Shown here: piece by piece, positions 8,347-16,811 of the stretch
Layout: each line of letters begins with the position of its first letter
Position numbering within the stretch: the stretch's first letter is position 1
Assembly: GCA_012031265.1 (NCBI GenBank)
Contig: JAAUTY010000044.1
Span: forward strand, 1-42,635
Direction: 5' to 3'
Source: Spirulinaceae cyanobacterium SM2_1_0
Lineage (GTDB): Bacteria > Cyanobacteriota > Cyanobacteriia > Cyanobacteriales > Spirulinaceae
Length of the DNA: 42,635 nt
The notes under the pieces: generated by a model
What the model saw: the letters and a program-made list of their open reading frames with translations, nothing else
Database searches by the model: none
Told to the model about the DNA's origin: nothing
Translations under genes and position numbers: made by a program

Positions 8347-8736
8347 AGAATTATTCTCCTAACACCGGGACTAAAGCACCATCGTAGCTGTTTTAACACT
8401 CTCTTAAGATTTCCGTCCACCCTTGTATCGTGATCCGTTGACAATTGTAGCGGCTTCTTTGACAAAGCATCTGCCTCGAGCCGCTTGCCACAGTTCTCAA
8501 GGACTGATACTGCCGATGTCAACCTCCCAAGCTTAGTTCCGCGCTCGGTGGGCATTGGTAACAACGACTGCACTTTACCCAACGTGCAGCACTCATTGAG
8601 AGTGATTGCTCGCATCGGCACTGGGGTAGAGAAACCATAAATCTAAGCTTACGGCAGATCTGCGTGACAGAAACTTTTCAAATCTTCTCAAAAGTTAATA
8701 CAATTAGAGAAATGAGTATTTATTCCTAATGGACTC
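8347..8736. promoter_or_regulatory. Divergent DUF1815-ndhD intergenic region
   Basis: 390 bases without a credible gene. The half near ndhD is AT-rich. It has an inverted repeat AACTTTT (8672-8678) / AAAAGTT (8690-8696) and a TAATACAAT stretch shortly after it that could hold a -10 element. Directly before ndhD are two tiny reading frames (8712-8729 and 8729-8740) joined by overlapping stop/start codons. Regulator binding is not demonstrated. Confidence 0.4.
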
Positions 8737-10374
8737 ATGACCAGTTTTCAGTTTCCTTGGCTGACCGCGCTGATTTTGCTGCCGATGACGGCGGCAGCAT
8801 TGATTCCCTGCCTCCCCGACAAGACTGGCAAGACGACGCGCTGGTATGCGCTGAGTGTTGGTCTGGCGAACTTTGCGATCGCCATCTACGCCTTCTCCTC
8901 GCACTACAACTTCGCTGACACCCAGTTTCAGCTCAACGAATCCTACGCCTGGCTCCCCCAACTCGGCCTGAACTGGTCAGTAGGGGCGGACGGCCTCTCG
9001 ATGCCGCTGATGATCTTGGCGAGCCTGGTCACAACGCTGGCGATGCTGGCAGCTTGGCCGGTGACTCACAAGCCGCGCCTGTTCTACGCCCTTGTCCTCG
9101 TCCTCTATGGCGCTCAGATTGGCGTCTTTGCCGCGAAAGACTTGCTCCTCTTCTTCTTTATGTGGGAGCTGGAACTGATCCCGGTTTACCTGCTGATTGC
9201 GATCTGGGGTGGCAAGAAGCGCCTTTATGCAGCCACCAAGTTCATTCTCTACACTGCGCTTGCCTCCATCTTCATCTTGGTCGCAAGCCTGGGTCTGGCA
9301 TTCTATGGCGACCACGTCACCTTCGACATCGCTGAATTGGGTTTGAAACAGTACCCGCAGACCCTCGCCACGCTCGCTTACGTCGGCTTCTTAATTGCCT
9401 TCGCGGTGAAGCTGGCGATCTTCCCGCTCCACACCTGGCTACCGGATGCTCACGGTGAAGCCTCCGCCCCGATTTCGATGATCCTGGCGGGTGTGCTCCT
9501 GAAAATGGGTGGCTACGGCCTGATCCGCTTCAATATCGAGATGCTGCCGGATGTCCACACCACCTTCGCACCGCTGCTGGTCATCCTGGGTGCGGTCAAC
9601 ATTATTTACGGCGCTTTCAATGCCTTCGGTCAAACCAACCTCAAGCGCCGCTTAGCTTACTCGTCGATCTCTCACATGGGTTTTGTCCTCGTCGGCATCG
9701 CGGCCTTCACGGAAGTGGGTTTGAACGGCGCGCTTTTGCAGATGCTGTCGCATGGTTTGATCGCCGCCACCCTCTTCTTCCTAGCCGGTGTCGCCTACGA
9801 GCGCACGCACACCCTGATGATGGACGAGATGAGCGGTCTGGCAAAAGCGATGCCGAAAGTCTTCGCCCTATTTACCACTGCTTCGCTAGCTTCGCTGGCT
9901 CTGCCTGGCATGAGCGGCTTTGTCAGCGAACTGACCGTGTTTCTAGGCATTGCCACCAGCGACGCCTACTCAACCAGCTTCAAGGTTGTCACTGTCTTTC
10001 TCTCGGCGGTCGGCTTGATCCTGACGCCGATCTACCTGCTCTCGATGTTGCGGGTCATCTTCTACGGCAAGCTACCGGCGACCTTTGATCTCACTGTCCT
10101 GAGTATGGACGCCAAACCGCGTGAAGTTTTCATTGCGGCTTGTCTACTGTTGCCGATTGTCGGGATTGGACTTTACCCGAAGCTCGCGACCAATACCTAC
10201 GACCAGAAAACCGTAGCCGTAGCTGTCAAGGCTCGCGAAGCACTGCCGATGATCGCCGAGCGTGCTGCCCAGCGGTCGCTGCTGTTAGCCGAGCGCATTG
10301 GGTACGTCCCGGCGCGGGTAGCGCCGGCGCTACCCGCGACTACGCCGACGGCGATCGCCCTCGAGTCGCGTTAG
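8737..10374 (+). CDS. ndhD: NAD(P)H-quinone oxidoreductase chain 4 (NDH-1 subunit D)
   Basis: 545 residues, a polytopic thylakoid or plasma membrane antiporter-like subunit of NDH-1, homologous to NuoM/ND4, used in respiration and cyclic electron flow. Key proton-channel residues are visible: the Glu in [13 protein letters not shown], the Lys in [18 protein letters not shown], and [11 protein letters not shown]. The downstream [15 protein letters not shown] and [13 protein letters not shown] helices are typical. The length is usual for cyanobacterial NdhD. It most resembles the NdhD1/D2 type because no ndhF3, cupA or other CO2-uptake gene is nearby, but paralogue assignment is inference. No clear Shine-Dalgarno precedes ATG 8737, which overlaps the stop of a three-codon frame. 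The short PSII-type gene and a TPR gene follow on the same strand. Confidence 0.95.
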   Translation: MTSFQFPWLTALILLPMTAAALIPCLPDKTGKTTRWYALSVGLANFAIAIYAFSSHYNFADTQFQLNESYAWLPQLGLNWSVGADGLSMPLMILASLVTTLAMLAAWPVTHKPRLFYALVLVLYGAQIGVFAAKDLLLFFFMWELELIPVYLLIAIWGGKKRLYAATKFILYTALASIFILVASLGLAFYGDHVTFDIAELGLKQYPQTLATLAYVGFLIAFAVKLAIFPLHTWLPDAHGEASAPISMILAGVLLKMGGYGLIRFNIEMLPDVHTTFAPLLVILGAVNIIYGAFNAFGQTNLKRRLAYSSISHMGFVLVGIAAFTEVGLNGALLQMLSHGLIAATLFFLAGVAYERTHTLMMDEMSGLAKAMPKVFALFTTASLASLALPGMSGFVSELTVFLGIATSDAYSTSFKVVTVFLSAVGLILTPIYLLSMLRVIFYGKLPATFDLTVLSMDAKPREVFIAACLLLPIVGIGLYPKLATNTYDQKTVAVAVKAREALPMIAERAAQRSLLLAERIGYVPARVAPALPATTPTAIALESR

Positions 10375-10442
10375 TCCGGAGCGACGCACATTATCTCGTT
10401 AGCCTCGGAAACTGAGTTGGGCTGGGGGACGCTACGGCGTTG

Positions 10443-10464
10443 CCCAGACCAGCTTTTGTCTGGG
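10443..10464 (+). terminator. Weak hairpin after ndhD
   Basis: Arms CCCAGAC (10443-10449) and GTCTGGG (10458-10464) enclose an eight-base loop that itself holds a TTTT run, about 70 bases past the ndhD stop. No T-tract follows the stem, so intrinsic termination is doubtful; it could instead be an RNA-stability element. Confidence 0.3.
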
Positions 10465-10576
10465 TGGGGATGTTGGGCTGCTCGCTCGATTGTTGGCTGA
10501 GTGTCGCGGCTCACAAGCAGTTTGTTACGATTACAACCATTAAGCGCTGTGAAAATTTAGTCAGAGATTTGAAGTG

Positions 10577-10780
10577 ATGCCAGTACCTATCGAAGTTTTC
10601 GCGATTGAGAGCGATTTTCCGGTTGCCTTTACCGCGGTCTATGTGCTCGGTTTTGTGGCGGCGGTTGCGATTGGCTCGATTGCCTGGTACAACTCCAAGC
10701 GTCCGGCCGGTTGGGAAGGTCAGGAGCGACCCAATTTTGTCCCCAAAGTGGAAAAAGACGAGGAAGCTGATCCGTCCTAG
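10577..10780 (+). CDS. Small single-TM protein, candidate photosystem II assembly protein Psb35
   Basis: 67 residues from ATG 10577 (a GTG sits one codon earlier). One hydrophobic helix (PVAFTAVYVLGFVAAVAIGS, about residues 17-36) is followed by AWYNSKRPAGWEGQERP and an acidic/basic tail ending near EKDEEADPS. The pattern of one TM, an NSKRPxGWE motif and a charged cytosolic tail matches my memory of the cyanobacterial Psb35 (Ssl2148-type) family, which stabilises the CP47 assembly module. I could not check this by alignment. It lies 200 bases after ndhD and 31 bases before the TPR gene on the same strand. A small thylakoid membrane protein is secure; the Psb35 name is tentative. Confidence 0.6.
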   Translation: MPVPIEVFAIESDFPVAFTAVYVLGFVAAVAIGSIAWYNSKRPAGWEGQERPNFVPKVEKDEEADPS

Positions 10781-10811
10781 GTCGGTGATGGGCACTGAAG
10801 ACAGAGTGAAC

Positions 10812-11282
10812 ATGGACGATGCACGAATCCAGCCGCTGCTAGCGGATTTACAGAGTGATACCGAGGCAACACGCCGTCAGGCAACGACTCGCCTTTGGCA
10901 GCTCTGGTTTAATCAAAAGGGTGAACCTGGTATGGAGTGCTTGCAGCGCGCGCAGGCTTGCCTGGAATTTGGCGATGTGGTGCGGGCTGAGCAGTTGCTC
11001 AGCGAGACGATCAGCCGCTACCCCGATTTTGCGGAGGCTTGGAATCGTCGTGCTGTGCTCTACTATGCTCTCGAAGATTATCCGCGCTCATGCTCTGACT
11101 GCCAGCGCGTCGTACAACTCAATCCGGTTCACTTTGGGGCTTGGCACGGGATCGGGCTATGCCAGATGGAGTTGGGTGATTATTCCGAGGCGATTACGGC
11201 CTTCCGCCAAGCGCTGGCGATTCAGCCCTACGCGACGACGAACCAACAACTCATCCTGGAATGCACGCTGCGGCTGAATTGA
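10812..11282 (+). CDS. Tetratricopeptide repeat protein
   Basis: 156 residues from ATG 10812 (MDDARIQPLLADLQS); an in-frame ATG at 10788 would add eight residues. An N-terminal helical segment is followed by TPR units around AQACLEFGDVVRAEQLLSE, FAEAWNRRAVLYYALEDY and HFGAWHGIGLCQMELGDY, the last two with the conserved Gly/Ala and Tyr positions. No signal peptide or TM is seen, so it is probably a cytosolic or stroma-facing adaptor. It follows the candidate psb35 gene closely and may be co-transcribed, which would fit a photosystem-assembly role, but that is inference from position only. It converges on holA with a 19-base gap. Confidence 0.8.
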   Translation: MDDARIQPLLADLQSDTEATRRQATTRLWQLWFNQKGEPGMECLQRAQACLEFGDVVRAEQLLSETISRYPDFAEAWNRRAVLYYALEDYPRSCSDCQRVVQLNPVHFGAWHGIGLCQMELGDYSEAITAFRQALAIQPYATTNQQLILECTLRLN

Positions 11283-11301
11283 AGGCGTTCGTTACCAGCG
11301 T

Positions 11302-12303
11302 TCAACGGGAGCGACGACTCGCGGCGTTTGGCTGACAGACTCCGCACAGTTCGACGACCTTCGCTTGTAGGGCTGCTACTGGGGCTGCTCCCTGCTTCAG
11401 ACTTTCATCTAGGGAGAGTAGCAGCGGCAAAGTGGCTAACAACTGAGTACTACTTAGATGACGGATTTCGCGGCGAAGGTGATAGATGCGTCGCGGATTC
11501 CGGACTTCTGCCTGAGCGGCGATCGCCCGTTCATCTTTTTCACCACTCTCCAGCGCCAGCTTGAGCAAGAGCCAGGTGCGAAATTGATTGATCAAGCTTG
11601 CCGTGATCGCCAGCGCCGCCTCGTTGCGATTGAGCAAGTCGGTCACTAGTTGCAGTGCGGTACTGGTATCCCCGTCGCGAATCGTCGCCGCCAGTTGCAG
11701 GCTGGTCTGGTTATGGGTCGTCACCAACGCCGCCACTTGTGCTGCTTCCAAGGGCTGCTCTTGATCTTGGGCAAAGAGCTGTAGCTTCGTCAGCTCGCTC
11801 CAGAGTTGCCGGGTGTCGTTGCCGACGGCAGCGGCGATTAATTCGGCGGCGGCGACGGTGAGAGCGACATCGAGATCCCGCGCCGCATCTTGGACACGCC
11901 GGAAGATTTCGTCTGTTTCCCAGGGTGGCAGCAGCGCAAATTCGCGGCTGCGACCGTACTTCTGGAGCAGCTTCACGGCTTTGCTGCGGCCGTCAGGCTT
12001 CTTGCGGCTGGTGAGTAGTAGGACGGTCTGGGTGGGCAAGACATGCAGGGTGCGCTCTAGCTCGGCGATGACGGCGGGTGTATTGGTCAGGTTGGGTTCT
12101 GACAGCCAGACGAGGCGGCCGCCACTGCCAAAGGGAGGCGTCAGGGCTTGGTTGAGCGCGTCGGTTAGCGCCTGCTCGCGATCGCCGGCAATCTGCTCGT
12201 AATTAAAGGCTCGCCAGTCGGGCGACAGCACCTCCTGTTGCAAGCGACGGGTCGCCTGCTCCATGCTAAAGTCGTCTTCGCCCCAGAACCAGTAGACTGG
12301 CAT
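11302..12303 (-). CDS. holA: DNA polymerase III delta subunit (clamp loader)
   Basis: 333 residues. The N-terminus MPVYWFWGEDDFSMEQATRR is the typical HolA beginning, a degenerate P-loop-like fold (YxxxGxDxF). A middle block around VLLLTSRKKPDGRSK and the helical part (EKDERAIAAQAEVRNPRRIY, then a LLSLDESLKQG element) correspond to the DNA pol III delta N- and C-terminal domains. The protein is the wrench of the clamp loader that opens the beta clamp. It has no Walker A motif, as expected for delta. It is divergent from the DUF1868 gene. Confidence 0.88.
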   Translation of the reverse strand: MPVYWFWGEDDFSMEQATRRLQQEVLSPDWRAFNYEQIAGDREQALTDALNQALTPPFGSGGRLVWLSEPNLTNTPAVIAELERTLHVLPTQTVLLLTSRKKPDGRSKAVKLLQKYGRSREFALLPPWETDEIFRRVQDAARDLDVALTVAAAELIAAAVGNDTRQLWSELTKLQLFAQDQEQPLEAAQVAALVTTHNQTSLQLAATIRDGDTSTALQLVTDLLNRNEAALAITASLINQFRTWLLLKLALESGEKDERAIAAQAEVRNPRRIYHLRREIRHLSSTQLLATLPLLLSLDESLKQGAAPVAALQAKVVELCGVCQPNAASRRSR

Positions 12304-12376
12304 AATGCTTCAGTTTTTCAGTCAGCGGCAACGGCTAGAAACCATCCGCTCCTACAATTTTTAGTATTGCTGCTGC

Positions 12377-12393
12377 GGAGGCCAGTCAAGTTG
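12377..12393 (+). promoter_or_regulatory. Ribosome-binding site fixing a TTG start
   Basis: GGAGG at 12377-12381 sits nine bases before TTG at 12391-12393. It decides the start of the DUF1868 gene, whose frame is open further upstream into holA but has no other site with comparable spacing. Confidence 0.6.
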
Positions 12394-13173
12394 GACGAAC
12401 CCTATCAAGCCTATCTCAATCGTGTCGCGCGGCTGACGTTACCGGCCGCTTACCGTTCGCAGTTGGCGACGATTCAGCCCTCACCCAAGTTCGCGGGCGA
12501 TCGCCCCGCCGCCTTTCCGGGCTACAGCATCACCACGCCGGTTGGGCTGAGCGATGCGGACAACACCCCCCTGTATGAGAGCCTGATTGCGACCCAACAG
12601 GAGTTACAAGCCCAATTGGGGTCTGATTTCGTGGTTCCTGTGCCGCCAGAGAGCTTCCACCTGACGCTCGCCGACCTGATCTGGGATCGCGCCTACCAGG
12701 ATGCCCTAAAAGCCAAGCCCGATTTTGCCGCCGAACTTTGTGATTGCGTGGAGCAAAGTTTTCAGCGCTATCGGCAGATCGTGCGTGAACCATCGCCGCT
12801 GGCGCTGCAAGTCATGGGTCTGATCGTGCGACCCCGCGCGATCGTCGTTGGTCTCGTGCCCCACCAAGAACCGGCTTACAATCGCCTGCTGCATTTACGG
12901 CGATCGCTCTACCAAAATCCAGCACTGATCGGCCTAGGCATCGAGCAGCAGTATAACTTCACCGCCCACATCACCCTCGGGTATATCAGCCAAGTGCCCT
13001 CTTGGTCAGCTGAGGATGTGATGATGCTCGCCGAGCGCCTGATTGCCCTGAACGATGCCCACTGGCTAGACACCAAACCCCAAATGCTCTGGGTCAAACA
13101 AGCCGAATTGCAGAAGTTTGCCGACATGACCCATTTCTTTCGTGAGCCGGAGTTTCCCGTCGTCGCCGTTTGA
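12391..13173 (+). CDS. DUF1868 family protein, 2H phosphoesterase-like
   Basis: 260 residues starting at TTG 12391 (MDEPYQAYLNRVARLTLP), with a strong Shine-Dalgarno upstream. Two HxT motifs, FHLTLADLIWD near residue 92 and FTAHITLGY near residue 195, are spaced as in the 2H/LigT-like phosphoesterase fold, which handles 2',3'-cyclic phosphates or 2'-5' bonds in RNA and nucleotides. The central part has PKFAGDRPAAFPGYSITTP, a block I associate with the cyanobacterial DUF1868 family. Activity on a specific substrate is not known. It is divergent from holA and converges on mutM with 30 bases between stops. Confidence 0.78.
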   Translation: MDEPYQAYLNRVARLTLPAAYRSQLATIQPSPKFAGDRPAAFPGYSITTPVGLSDADNTPLYESLIATQQELQAQLGSDFVVPVPPESFHLTLADLIWDRAYQDALKAKPDFAAELCDCVEQSFQRYRQIVREPSPLALQVMGLIVRPRAIVVGLVPHQEPAYNRLLHLRRSLYQNPALIGLGIEQQYNFTAHITLGYISQVPSWSAEDVMMLAERLIALNDAHWLDTKPQMLWVKQAELQKFADMTHFFREPEFPVVAV

Positions 13174-13203
13174 GCGCCATCGGGCACTATTTGAACACTT
13201 GCC

Positions 13204-14049
13204 TTAAGTCTGGCAGCGAGGGCAGAAGTGGCTAGAGCGGCCCGCGAGGCGACAGCGCTCGATCGGTGTACCGCAGACGCGGCAGGGTTCGCCCGTGCGG
13301 CCGTAGACGTAGGCGGCGTCACCGTAGTGACCATCGACACCGAGCAAGTCGAGGAAATTACTAAACGTTGTGCCTCCTTTGGCGATCGCCGTCGTCAAGA
13401 CTTGTTGGATTGCCGCATGGAGACGTTGAATCTGCGCGGCATCGATGCTATTCGCAGGCTGCGTAGGCGGCAGGCCGCTGATGAACAAGACCTCATCAGC
13501 ATAGATATTGCCCAGACCAGCGACCAGCGCCTGATCGAGCAGCGCCGTCTTCAGCGGGCGACGGGTGCGACGCAGGCGATCGCTCAGATAGGCCGGTGTG
13601 AACTCGGTGGCAAACGGTTCCGGCCCCAGCTTTTGCAGACCGGTCATGATCGTTTCCACCGGCTGACCCGGTGGCACCCACCAGAGGCGACCAAACGTGC
13701 GCGGATCGACGAAGCGCAACTCTTTTTGAGCCGCAAAAAACAGGCGGGCGCGGGTGTGCAGTTGCAGGGGCACATCCCGTTCGAGCCAGAGCAACTGACC
13801 GGTCATACGCAGATGCGCGCCCAACCAGCCCGCCTCCATATTGTCGCGGCGAAGCGGGGCGAGCAGGTATTTGCCGCGCCGTTGCCAGGTCGTGATCTGA
13901 CAATCGGCGAGACCAGCGAGAAATGCGGCCGCAGAAACAGGGTGAGCCAGTGAGCGTTCAAGCGGCACCTCCCCACCCTGAATGGTTTGTGATGTTGTGA
14001 GCGCCGCTAAGCCGCGACGCACTGTTTCGACTTCCGGCAACTCGGGCAC
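13204..14049 (-). CDS. mutM: Formamidopyrimidine-DNA glycosylase
   Basis: 281 residues. The mature N-terminus PELPEVETVRRGL carries the catalytic Pro1 and Glu2 after Met removal. A LDQALVAGLGNIYADEVLF block (helix-two-turn-helix DNA binding) lies near residue 165, and the C-terminal zinc finger has cysteines in CRVCG and CPRC. The enzyme excises 8-oxoguanine and formamidopyrimidines and nicks the strand by AP lyase activity. Its ATG is only six bases after the psaE stop on the same strand, so it is very probably translated from the psaE transcript, coupling oxidative-damage repair to photosystem I expression. Confidence 0.95.
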   Translation of the reverse strand: MPELPEVETVRRGLAALTTSQTIQGGEVPLERSLAHPVSAAAFLAGLADCQITTWQRRGKYLLAPLRRDNMEAGWLGAHLRMTGQLLWLERDVPLQLHTRARLFFAAQKELRFVDPRTFGRLWWVPPGQPVETIMTGLQKLGPEPFATEFTPAYLSDRLRRTRRPLKTALLDQALVAGLGNIYADEVLFISGLPPTQPANSIDAAQIQRLHAAIQQVLTTAIAKGGTTFSNFLDLLGVDGHYGDAAYVYGRTGEPCRVCGTPIERCRLAGRSSHFCPRCQT

Positions 14050-14055
14050 AGAGAC

Positions 14056-14280
14056 TTACTGAGCGGGAGCCGGGGCTTTCTTCTCGGGCGCAGCTTCTAC
14101 CACTTCCAACTCGCTTTCGGCGAAGTTGTTGGTGTTGATGCCGGAGTAGTTGACACGCTCAAAACGGACGATAACGGGATAAATAATGCCGCTCTGATCA
14201 ACCGTGGCGACCGTACCAACATCGCCGTACCAGTAGGACTCTTTACGCAGGATCTTAACTTTGTCTTTGCGCTTAACCAT
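14056..14280 (-). CDS. psaE: Photosystem I reaction centre subunit IV
   Basis: 74 residues, the normal PsaE size. The SH3-like barrel is recognised by [34 protein letters not shown] and [13 protein letters not shown]. It sits on the stromal side of PSI, helps ferredoxin docking and cyclic flow. The loop between NYSG and NTNNFAE is short, as in the Nostoc type, compared with the longer GFSGS-containing loop of some unicellular strains. A basic start MVKRKDKVK and an Ala/Pro/Lys-rich C-terminal tail (EKKAPAPAQ) are present. GGAG at 14293-14296 precedes the ATG with a rather wide spacing. mutM follows after six bases. Confidence 0.97.
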   Translation of the reverse strand: MVKRKDKVKILRKESYWYGDVGTVATVDQSGIIYPVIVRFERVNYSGINTNNFAESELEVVEAAPEKKAPAPAQ

Positions 14281-14507
14281 GAAGTTTTCAGTCTCCGCAG
14301 TTCACCGTTAAAACTAAAGCGTACTATCCGAGGGTGGCGCTCGTGCTCCGACTGGGTTTAAGTTTTATGAAGAAGGGGAGTGGTAGTCCGCCACTCAAGT
14401 TCCCGAGCGAGGATGGGTTGACCCTTGCGCAGGCTACAGGCTGGCTGAGATCGGATCCATCATGCCATGCCAGCCAATTTCACCAGACTGGAGAACCGCC
14501 ACACAAT

Positions 14508-15089
14508 CTAGGCTGACTGCCAGTGAACCCGCACAAACTGCGCTGGTCGCCCCCAAAAATCATGGCTGGTGCCGACCTCGGCGATCGCCAAATTAAACGG
14601 AATCGCCGTCGTCAGGTAGCGCTGCGCCCACTGACCCAGATCGGGAGCCAGCGAAGCGGTCGCCGCCGTGGCGACGCCGAAGCTGAGCAATTGGCTGAGC
14701 GGATCCTTGGGTAGCAAGGCCGCTGTCCCCAGCGCACAACCCGCTGTGAGCAGGAGTTGCACCGATAGGTTGGTGCCGCAGCGGGGGTGAACAGCGAGCT
14801 GCCACTCGCCACCCTGGATGCGGTGTAGCGCGCGCTGGGCCGCTCGTCGCAGGGCATCCGGCTTCACTGCGCCGTAGAGAAAGAAGCCCTCCGGCGTCGA
14901 AAAACCTCCCAGCGACTGATCATCGTGACGCTGCTGTGCCTCGCTGAGAACCCAGACAGTCGCGTGTTCCAGGGCGTGAACTTGGCGCAGTTGCAGCAAC
15001 TCTGGCAGCCCCGGCACAAAGTTGAATTGGCTCAGTAGAGCGCTGTCTTGGGTGGGATAAAATTCGCCAGCCGCAGCAGAATAGGTCAT
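14508..15089 (-). CDS. DUF6391-type membrane protein
   Basis: 193 residues from ATG 15089 (MTYSAAAGEFYP). A TTG at 15143 would extend the frame into a direct repeat and is unlikely. It contains LRQVHALEHATVWVLSEA, resembling the conserved His-containing block of cyanobacterial DUF6391, then GGFSTPEGFFLYG, VHPRCGTNLSVQLLLTAG and a hydrophobic region of two probable TM segments. Cys and His residues in HPRCGTN and HALEHAT could bind metal, but this is speculation. Function is unknown. On the minus strand it lies upstream of psaE with a 227-base spacer. Confidence 0.72.
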   Translation of the reverse strand: MTYSAAAGEFYPTQDSALLSQFNFVPGLPELLQLRQVHALEHATVWVLSEAQQRHDDQSLGGFSTPEGFFLYGAVKPDALRRAAQRALHRIQGGEWQLAVHPRCGTNLSVQLLLTAGCALGTAALLPKDPLSQLLSFGVATAATASLAPDLGQWAQRYLTTAIPFNLAIAEVGTSHDFWGRPAQFVRVHWQSA

Positions 15090-15094
15090 AGCGA

Positions 15095-15157
15095 TTGAGA
15101 AAAGTGCAATGAGGGTGCGATCGCCCTGTTGAGAAAAGTGCAATTGGCTCGATTGTA
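15095..15157 (-). promoter_or_regulatory. Direct repeats and -10 box upstream of the DUF6391 gene
   Basis: Two identical 16-base copies (TTGAGAAAAGTGCAAT on the plus strand, 15095-15110 and 15129-15144) are spaced 34 bases apart, with a HIP1-containing near-palindrome between them. On the minus strand a TACAAT -10 hexamer (15152-15157), preceded by GTG, lies just ahead, so both copies would fall in the 5' untranslated RNA or early transcribed DNA. Confidence 0.45.
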
Positions 15158-15251
15158 CACAGAGAAGCCGGGGGCCGGAGGGCGCTGCGATCGACCGGCG
15201 TGCTGAAGTCGTAGCTAAGGGGTTCCGGGAGCGAAGGACTAAGAGTTACGG

Positions 15252-16538
15252 TCAGGATGGCGGCGGTTCAGGGGTTGGCGTCGGGACGGTATGACGCGAT
15301 CGCCCCTGCGTGAACCAGCGAAAGTATCGGGACACCGCCAGTTCTTTCACCGGAAAGGCGAGATACGTCAGCGGATTGATCGTCACGATGATATTGCGGG
15401 TGTCACGCACCGCCAGATTGAGAATTTGGCGGGCGACCCAATCTGCCGACATCACGCCGATCGGGTTGAGATTGCTCTTGAAGGGACCGAGAATGAGTTT
15501 GCGGATGATGCAAGGGGCATCCAAGCGGCGCAGGGTCACCAAATCGCCGAGGGTGCGCTTGCTCAGTTCGTAGAGGGGGCTAAAAGCGGGGTTGACTTCG
15601 GCTTCTGAGGTATTGACCCAGACTTCTTTCGTCGCCTTGTCGGCATTGGTGCGAACGGTGCTGAGAAATAATTCTAGCAATCGCCACTGCGAGAAGGCAT
15701 TGATTTCATAGGAGCGCTCGATCGCGGCGGCATCGCGATCGCCATGCACATTCACCCCGTGGTTGAGGATCAGAATATCAATTTTCTCCAGCGCTGCCGC
15801 CAGTTCCGCCTCTTGCCCCACTTGCCAAGTCCAGGTTTGCACGGGTACCGAGCCATCGGGGAGGACGACCGGCTCCGACTGGGAGGTGAGCGCGATACCC
15901 TTAGCCCCCCGCGCTTGTAATGCTTGCAATAGGGCGCGGCCCAAGCTTCCTGAAGCGCCGGTCACCGCGACGCGCTTGCCCGACAGCGAAAGTGCAGTTC
16001 CCATCAGCTTATCCACCAGAGTCAGTGTGCCGCAGTAATAGGCCTGTTGATCATCGAAATGATGCCGCCAGTGATAGGGCCGATTCACCCACCAGTGACC
16101 CGGAAGCTGCTGGAACTCGCCCGGTCGGTGGGTGATGTCGGTCAATTCGTCGGCGTAGGCGAGGCCGCTACCGCGCGCGATCGCCCCGAGCAGAAAGCTG
16201 AAGGTATACAGCGAACCGGCACTCGCCAGCCAGCAATGCGGCCATTGGCAGAGAATCGCGATCGCCAGCGGCAGGGCGCTCAGGGTCAGCATCACCAACG
16301 CTTCTGGTACGTCATTGTACCAGTGAGCTTGGCGGTAAATCTCCATGCTGACCGGTGTGAGGTCGCGCCGAAAAACGCGATGATGCCAGACGTGCAATCG
16401 GTAAAGCGGCGGCCAAGCGTGCGAAATGACGTGGTAAATATCGCGTACCAACTCTACCCACAGCACCGAGAGCAGTGCCACCGCGATCGCGCCGCTCCAA
16501 GCCATCAAGACACCATCGCTCCCGAAGTCTGCCAACAT
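15252..16538 (-). CDS. Bifunctional sterol desaturase-type hydroxylase / short-chain dehydrogenase
   Basis: 428 residues in two halves. The N-terminal membrane half has histidine clusters of the fatty acid hydroxylase/sterol desaturase family: HVISHAWPPLYRLHVWHH near residues 37-54 and NRPYHWRHHFD near residue 155, expected to bind a di-iron centre. The C-terminal half (from about residue 187) is a Rossmann SDR with VAVTGASGSLGRAL, ILNHGVN and YELSKRTLG (Tyr and Lys of the active site). This fusion is known in cyanobacteria; substrate is undetermined, probably a lipid or carotenoid-like molecule. The ATG at 16538 begins MLADFGSDG. It is divergent from the GT2 gene. Confidence 0.85.
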   Translation of the reverse strand: MLADFGSDGVLMAWSGAIAVALLSVLWVELVRDIYHVISHAWPPLYRLHVWHHRVFRRDLTPVSMEIYRQAHWYNDVPEALVMLTLSALPLAIAILCQWPHCWLASAGSLYTFSFLLGAIARGSGLAYADELTDITHRPGEFQQLPGHWWVNRPYHWRHHFDDQQAYYCGTLTLVDKLMGTALSLSGKRVAVTGASGSLGRALLQALQARGAKGIALTSQSEPVVLPDGSVPVQTWTWQVGQEAELAAALEKIDILILNHGVNVHGDRDAAAIERSYEINAFSQWRLLELFLSTVRTNADKATKEVWVNTSEAEVNPAFSPLYELSKRTLGDLVTLRRLDAPCIIRKLILGPFKSNLNPIGVMSADWVARQILNLAVRDTRNIIVTINPLTYLAFPVKELAVSRYFRWFTQGRSRHTVPTPTPEPPPS

Positions 16539-16811
16539 AAAATACTAGGCCGCCGCCTGAGACTGAGGCTGTCAGCAGTCTAGCGACACCCAGTTGGCGG
16601 CGTCTAGAGGGCTGAGACCAGCAGTTCGTTAAGGGATCGTAACAATTTTCGCTAAAATGGGGGGTAAATCGATAAGAAATTCGCCTTTTAGCCCATTTTG
16701 GCACTTGCCCGGTTCCCGGCAACTCGTAACATTGTCGCTGCGATCGCCGCTGACCCTGCCAGCAACCAGCTCAAAATCCCTAGGATCGATCCGCCGAGAT
16801 CGCTACTCCCG

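Noticed and set aside
8295-8621. Minus-strand frame of 108 codons upstream of DUF1815
   Set aside because: It overlaps the DUF1815 start, covers the promoter region, and shows no recognisable domain or ribosome-binding site.
15090-15143. Longer DUF6391 protein starting at TTG 15143
   Set aside because: The extra codons are made from the direct repeat and its spacer; ATG 15089 gives a normal start after the repeats.
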